64,000 bases of DNA, from contig NZ_NSGF01000009.1 in the NCBI RefSeq assembly GCF_002294995.1, forward strand, positions 1 to 64,000, read 5' to 3'. The position numbers and the translations under genes are program-made. Below the pieces are notes generated by a model that saw only the letters and a program-made list of their open reading frames with translations, searched no databases and was not told where the DNA came from. Below, piece after piece: positions 61,191 to 64,000 of the stretch (position 1 is the first letter of the stretch; each line of letters starts with the position of its first letter). Source of the stretch: Mesorhizobium sp. WSM3860. Its GTDB lineage: Bacteria; Pseudomonadota; Alphaproteobacteria; Rhizobiales; Rhizobiaceae.

Positions 61191-61277
61191 TCAGGGAAGA
61201 ACGCCCATGATAAGGGCGCCGATGAATGCAAACGCAGCGCAAATCATCAATGCGTTGATTGGCCTCGTCAGTCCCAT
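61191..61277 (-). CDS. 28-residue hydrophobic small membrane peptide
   Basis: ATG 61277 is preceded by a perfect AGGAGG (complement of 61285-61290) at seven-base spacing, the best ribosome site in the region. The peptide starts MGLTRPINALMIC, has one hydrophobic segment (about residues 8-28) and ends MGVLP. A positively charged start followed by one transmembrane helix suits a small inner-membrane protein. Upstream are promoter-like hexamers and downstream the terminator at 61118-61142, so it looks like an independent monocistronic gene. Function unknown; too short for routine gene calling. Confidence 0.72.
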   Translation of the reverse strand: MGLTRPINALMICAAFAFIGALIMGVLP

Positions 61278-61309
61278 GTCATAGCCTCCTCTTAAAAAGC
61301 TATGGCCGG

Positions 61310-61337
61310 AATCTAGAGTCATTTGGGTCACAGGCAA
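61310..61337 (-). promoter_or_regulatory. Candidate promoter for the 28-residue peptide gene
   Basis: On the minus strand TTGCCT (61337-61332) and TAGATT (61315-61310) stand 16 bases apart, with the -10 hexamer 32 bases before the ATG. They are reasonable but not strong matches to housekeeping promoter hexamers. Confidence 0.35.
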
Positions 61338-61472
61338 GCGGAAAATGTGCTGCATTGCGACGCGATTGTGGAATTTGCGACCTCGAATTTGCCGTTAGCC
61401 GTTGAAACTCTTCAGCAAAAATCGATTCAAACGTTTGTGAATAAATTATGGCGAAGCCGTGGCATGGCACCG

Positions 61473-62393
61473 CTACCATCGGCCGAACAGGCGCCCGTCG
61501 ATGGTGATGAGGCCGATTCCGATCAGCGCCATGCCGCCCACTTCGAAGAGCTGCAGCCGCTCGCCGAGAAACAGGAATCCGAGCAGCACGGCACTCACCG
61601 GTACGATCAAAGTGACCAGCGAGGCGTTGGTAGCGCCGGCCGAGGCAACGACGTTGAAATAGAGGATGTAGGCAAAAGCTGTGGAGAGCAGCGCCAGCCC
61701 CAGCACAGCGGCCCAGACCGGCGGCGAGACCGAAGACAGTCCGGCCGGGCCGTAGGCAATCAGCACGACGGGGGTCATGATGATGGTCGACGCGGTCAGT
61801 TGCCCCGTGGCGATGACCGGCGAAGGCACCCCCTTGAAGCGGCGCGCGATCATCAGGGCAACCGCGTAGGACACCGAGGCGCCGATCAGCGCGAACTTGG
61901 CCCAGACCGGCCCGCCGAGGCCGGCAGCCAAACCAGGACCGATCATGACAGCTGTTCCTGCAACGCCGAGCGCGATGCCGGCCAGCTTGTTCCAGGTGAG
62001 TTTTTCGTCTGCGGTGAGCGCATTGGCGAGGAGCAGCGTCCAAAATGGCGTCGTGGAGTTGAGCACGGAGGCGATACCGGCGCCGAGCTCGGTCTGGCCG
62101 GCGAAGATCAGCGAAAACGGAATGAGGTTGTTGGCCAACGCCAGCAAGAAGAACAGGCCGGCGTGGGGAAAGGCGAGGCGGAAGGACGGGCCGCGGATCG
62201 CCAGATAGAGCTGAAGCGCGACCGCCGCGATGGCGACACGAAACAGCACCAGCGCCAGCGGATGGATCTCCGAGACCGCAATGCGGGCAAAGAAGAAGGA
62301 GCCGCCCCAGATCGCGCCGAGCAGCAGGAGCTGCGCCCAATCCCTGAGCGTCATCGGTCCGCCTGTTGGTGCGACGCCTGCCGTCATCGTCAT
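61473..62393 (-). CDS. EamA/DMT superfamily transporter
   Basis: A 306-residue protein with about ten membrane helices in two EamA repeats (about 14-145 and 160-295). Typical blocks are LLLGAIWGGSFFFARIAVSEIHPLALVLFRV and NASLVTLIVPVSAVLLGFLFLGERLQLFEVGGMALIGIG. Members export amino acids or metabolites. It lies head to head with the decarboxylase gene, sharing a 207-bp gap in which I see no other gene, but no specific substrate follows. Confidence 0.9.
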   Translation of the reverse strand: MTMTAGVAPTGGPMTLRDWAQLLLLGAIWGGSFFFARIAVSEIHPLALVLFRVAIAAVALQLYLAIRGPSFRLAFPHAGLFFLLALANNLIPFSLIFAGQTELGAGIASVLNSTTPFWTLLLANALTADEKLTWNKLAGIALGVAGTAVMIGPGLAAGLGGPVWAKFALIGASVSYAVALMIARRFKGVPSPVIATGQLTASTIIMTPVVLIAYGPAGLSSVSPPVWAAVLGLALLSTAFAYILYFNVVASAGATNASLVTLIVPVSAVLLGFLFLGERLQLFEVGGMALIGIGLITIDGRLFGRW

Positions 62394-62600
62394 GTCGTCA
62401 ACCCTCCCACGCCGATCGCTCCCTCAGTCCGCCGAACAGTCCCGATATACGGTTCGGTGGCAAGGGCCACCCGAAACCTGACCAGTGGTTTAGCGTGGCG
62501 GAAAAGGTGCGGCCGCTCGCACCCGAAGGTGAGACACAGAACTGTTTTCTTTGGCGGCTAGCTAGGATTAATTGTGCGCGCCCCGATCAAGGATTCGTCC

Positions 62601-63821
62601 ATGCAGCGATTCGAAAATGCCCGCGAAGCGGCACTGGCGCTTCGTCCGGACGATCCGGTCTACTGCTTCCGCCCGCAGGTGCTGAGGGCCGATGCCTTGC
62701 AGTTCATGGGCATGTTCCCCGGCAAGACCGCCTATGCGGTCAAGACCAATGGCGAGCAGATCGTGCTGAAGACGCTGGTCGAGGCCGGCGTCAGCGCCTT
62801 CGATGTGGCCTCGCCCGGCGAGTTCGCCGCCGTACGCGCCGTCTCGCCGCATGCCGAGATGCTTTACATGCATCCGGTCAAGGCGCAGTCGGACATCAAG
62901 CTGGCGCTGGAGAAATACGGCATCCGGGTGATCTCGGTCGACCACGAGGATGAGATCACCAAGCTGACGCGCGTGGTGCGCGCGCTCGACATCGATCCGG
63001 GCGCTCTCAGCGTCTTCGTGCGCATCCAGACCAAAGGCCACGCGGCCTATGAGCTGTCGAAGAAGTTCGGCGCCGGGCCCGCCAACGCGGTCGAACTTGC
63101 CGAGCGGCTCAACCGTACCGGCTACAAGGTCGGGCTGTGCTTCCATGTCGGCAGCCAGATCGAGGACCCCGACACCTACGAGCGCGCGTTGGCCTCGGCC
63201 GACTGGGTGCGCAACCGGCTGACCTTCGACATTGCCGGGCTCGACGTGGGCGGCGGCTTTCCGGCCGAGTACGGCCACGATCCCAACCGCAAGCACATCG
63301 AGATGCCGTCACTCGGCCAACTCATGTCGCGGCTCGCCGGCGACCTCAAGGAATACCAGTTCGACGCGATGCCGCTGGTCGCCGAACCCGGCCGCGTGAT
63401 CGTGGCGCGCTGCCTGTCGCTGATCGTGCGCGTGCTCTTGCGCAAAGGCAAAAGGCTCTACATCAATGACGGCATCTGGGCGTCGCTCTCGGATTCGTGG
63501 ACCGGCAAGATCACCCTGCCGGCGCGCTTCATCCCCGATCCGGCGATTCGCACGCGCAATGGCAGCGACAAGTCGGTCGTGCCATTCAAGGTCTGCGGCG
63601 CGACATGCGATTCCGTCGACATATTGTCGAGGCCGTTCTGGCTCCCCGAAACGGTGGACACTGGCGACTGGATCGAAATCGGCCATATCGGCGCCTATTC
63701 GCTGTCGCTGAGGACCCGCTTCAACGGTTTCTATCCCGACACATTCGTGGAGGTGACGACGCCGTTCGACGAGGGCGACGCGCCGCAAGGTTTCGCGAGC
63801 TTGGAGACGATGGCGGATTAG
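62601..63821 (+). CDS. Ornithine/lysine decarboxylase, fold type III (group IV)
   Basis: A 406-residue PLP enzyme of the alanine-racemase-like fold. Lys48 in AYAVKTN binds PLP. HVGSQ, GGGFP and EPGR are the usual cofactor and phosphate contacts, and the catalytic Cys lies in CGATCDSVD. It makes putrescine from ornithine, or cadaverine from lysine in dual-specificity forms. ATG 62601 has AAGGA eight bases upstream; GTG 62574 would add nine residues. The divergent EamA transporter may be functionally related, but that is only positional. Confidence 0.9.
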   Translation: MQRFENAREAALALRPDDPVYCFRPQVLRADALQFMGMFPGKTAYAVKTNGEQIVLKTLVEAGVSAFDVASPGEFAAVRAVSPHAEMLYMHPVKAQSDIKLALEKYGIRVISVDHEDEITKLTRVVRALDIDPGALSVFVRIQTKGHAAYELSKKFGAGPANAVELAERLNRTGYKVGLCFHVGSQIEDPDTYERALASADWVRNRLTFDIAGLDVGGGFPAEYGHDPNRKHIEMPSLGQLMSRLAGDLKEYQFDAMPLVAEPGRVIVARCLSLIVRVLLRKGKRLYINDGIWASLSDSWTGKITLPARFIPDPAIRTRNGSDKSVVPFKVCGATCDSVDILSRPFWLPETVDTGDWIEIGHIGAYSLSLRTRFNGFYPDTFVEVTTPFDEGDAPQGFASLETMAD

Positions 63822-63840
63822 GGGAGTGATGATAGTGAAA

Positions 63841-63956
63841 GTGAATGGTGAATGGTGAATGGTGAATGGTGAATCGTTATTCAGAGTCGGTATTTATATT
63901 GACCATTCACGAAGTGGCCTAATCAACCCATTCACCATTCACCATTCACCATTCAC
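63841..63956. repeat. Inverted tandem array of a heptamer (GTGAATG/CATTCAC)
   Basis: Five head-to-tail units of GTGAATG (the last ends in C) occupy 63841-63875, and four units of the complement CATTCAC occupy 63929-63956, with one isolated CCATTCAC at about 63903-63910 between them. The arms are complementary and could pair over some 28 bp. It separates the decarboxylase gene from the minus-strand gene at the window edge, whose stop codon uses the last base of the array. Confidence 0.9.
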
Positions 63957-64000
63957 TATAGCTTCGCCAGCAATTCCGGCGTCGGCCACCCATCCACGGG
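63956..64000 (-). CDS. Partial gene: C-terminal end of a peptidoglycan-binding-type protein
   Basis: Reading the minus strand into the window edge gives PVDGWPTPELLAKL followed by TAG at 63958-63956. The DG-x-PT-x-LL-x-L pattern is what the end of a peptidoglycan-binding (PG_binding_1) domain looks like, as in many rhizobial lytic transglycosylases. Only 14 codons are visible, so both the gene and its product are provisional. Confidence 0.45.
   Translation of the reverse strand, partial: PVDGWPTPELLAKL

Noticed and set aside
63841..63956. CRISPR-like array
   Set aside because: Units are seven bases, directly adjacent, without spacers, and occur in both orientations; no cas genes are present.

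Overview
The window looks like chromosomal DNA of a rhizobial alphaproteobacterium, most likely Mesorhizobium or a close Phyllobacteriaceae relative. This is inferred from high GC, GTG starts, many ATGA or TGATG gene overlaps, typical rhizobial intergenic palindromes, and the gene content (TamA/TamB, EttA, an ArsR-methyltransferase fusion next to metF, an MttB-family protein next to a dimethylglycine-dehydrogenase-like enzyme). I see no rRNA, tRNA, CRISPR array, prophage, insertion sequence or plasmid replication gene.

Layout. 0.3-14 kb: envelope genes, a PAN-domain bacterial alpha-2-macroglobulin on the minus strand, then overlapping tamA-tamB; TamB carries a large internal duplication. 14-20.6 kb: a peptide/nickel-type ABC transporter with a Tat-like binding protein, two permeases and one protein with both ATPase domains. 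20.6-28.6 kb: an SLT lipoprotein, an MttB-family methyltransferase, a DMGDH-like flavoenzyme, DoxX, a small exported protein, a VOC protein and a ChaC-like protein. 28.7-46 kb: reductive pyrimidine catabolism, namely preT-preA (uracil/thymine reduction), dihydropyrimidinase, an N-carbamoyl-beta-alanine amidohydrolase-like enzyme, a beta-alanine:pyruvate-type aminotransferase, a RutR-like TetR regulator and an NMT1/ThiY-type ABC transporter. These are interrupted by an Rrf2/AhpD-like pair, a DUF3592 protein, an SDR pair with a divergent MmyB-type regulator, and a cupin. 46-64 kb: a CHRD protein, a ThDP enzyme translationally coupled to a class III CoA-transferase, a lipase-like hydrolase, periplasmic RNase T2, ettA, tam, a FabH-like synthase, small enzymes, an ArsR-methyltransferase regulator overlapping metF, a previously uncalled 28-residue membrane peptide, an EamA transporter, a group IV ornithine/lysine decarboxylase, and the last codons of a minus-strand gene at the right edge.

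Main reading. Two 16-bp sites that each match the E. coli RutR consensus at 12 of 14 defined positions lie upstream of preT and upstream of the aminotransferase, the latter next to the RutR-like gene. This suggests that two operons about 8 kb apart form one pyrimidine regulon under a RutR-type regulator, although E. coli RutR is tied to the different Rut pathway. The NMT1-type transporter is a plausible uptake system and RNase T2 a speculative upstream source of pyrimidines. Other items worth attention are an SDR lacking the catalytic Tyr and Lys, a candidate leaderless regulator mRNA, a 14-bp hairpin abutting a Shine-Dalgarno site, a palindromic operator before the ArsR-methyltransferase/metF operon, and a tandem inverted heptamer array at the right edge.
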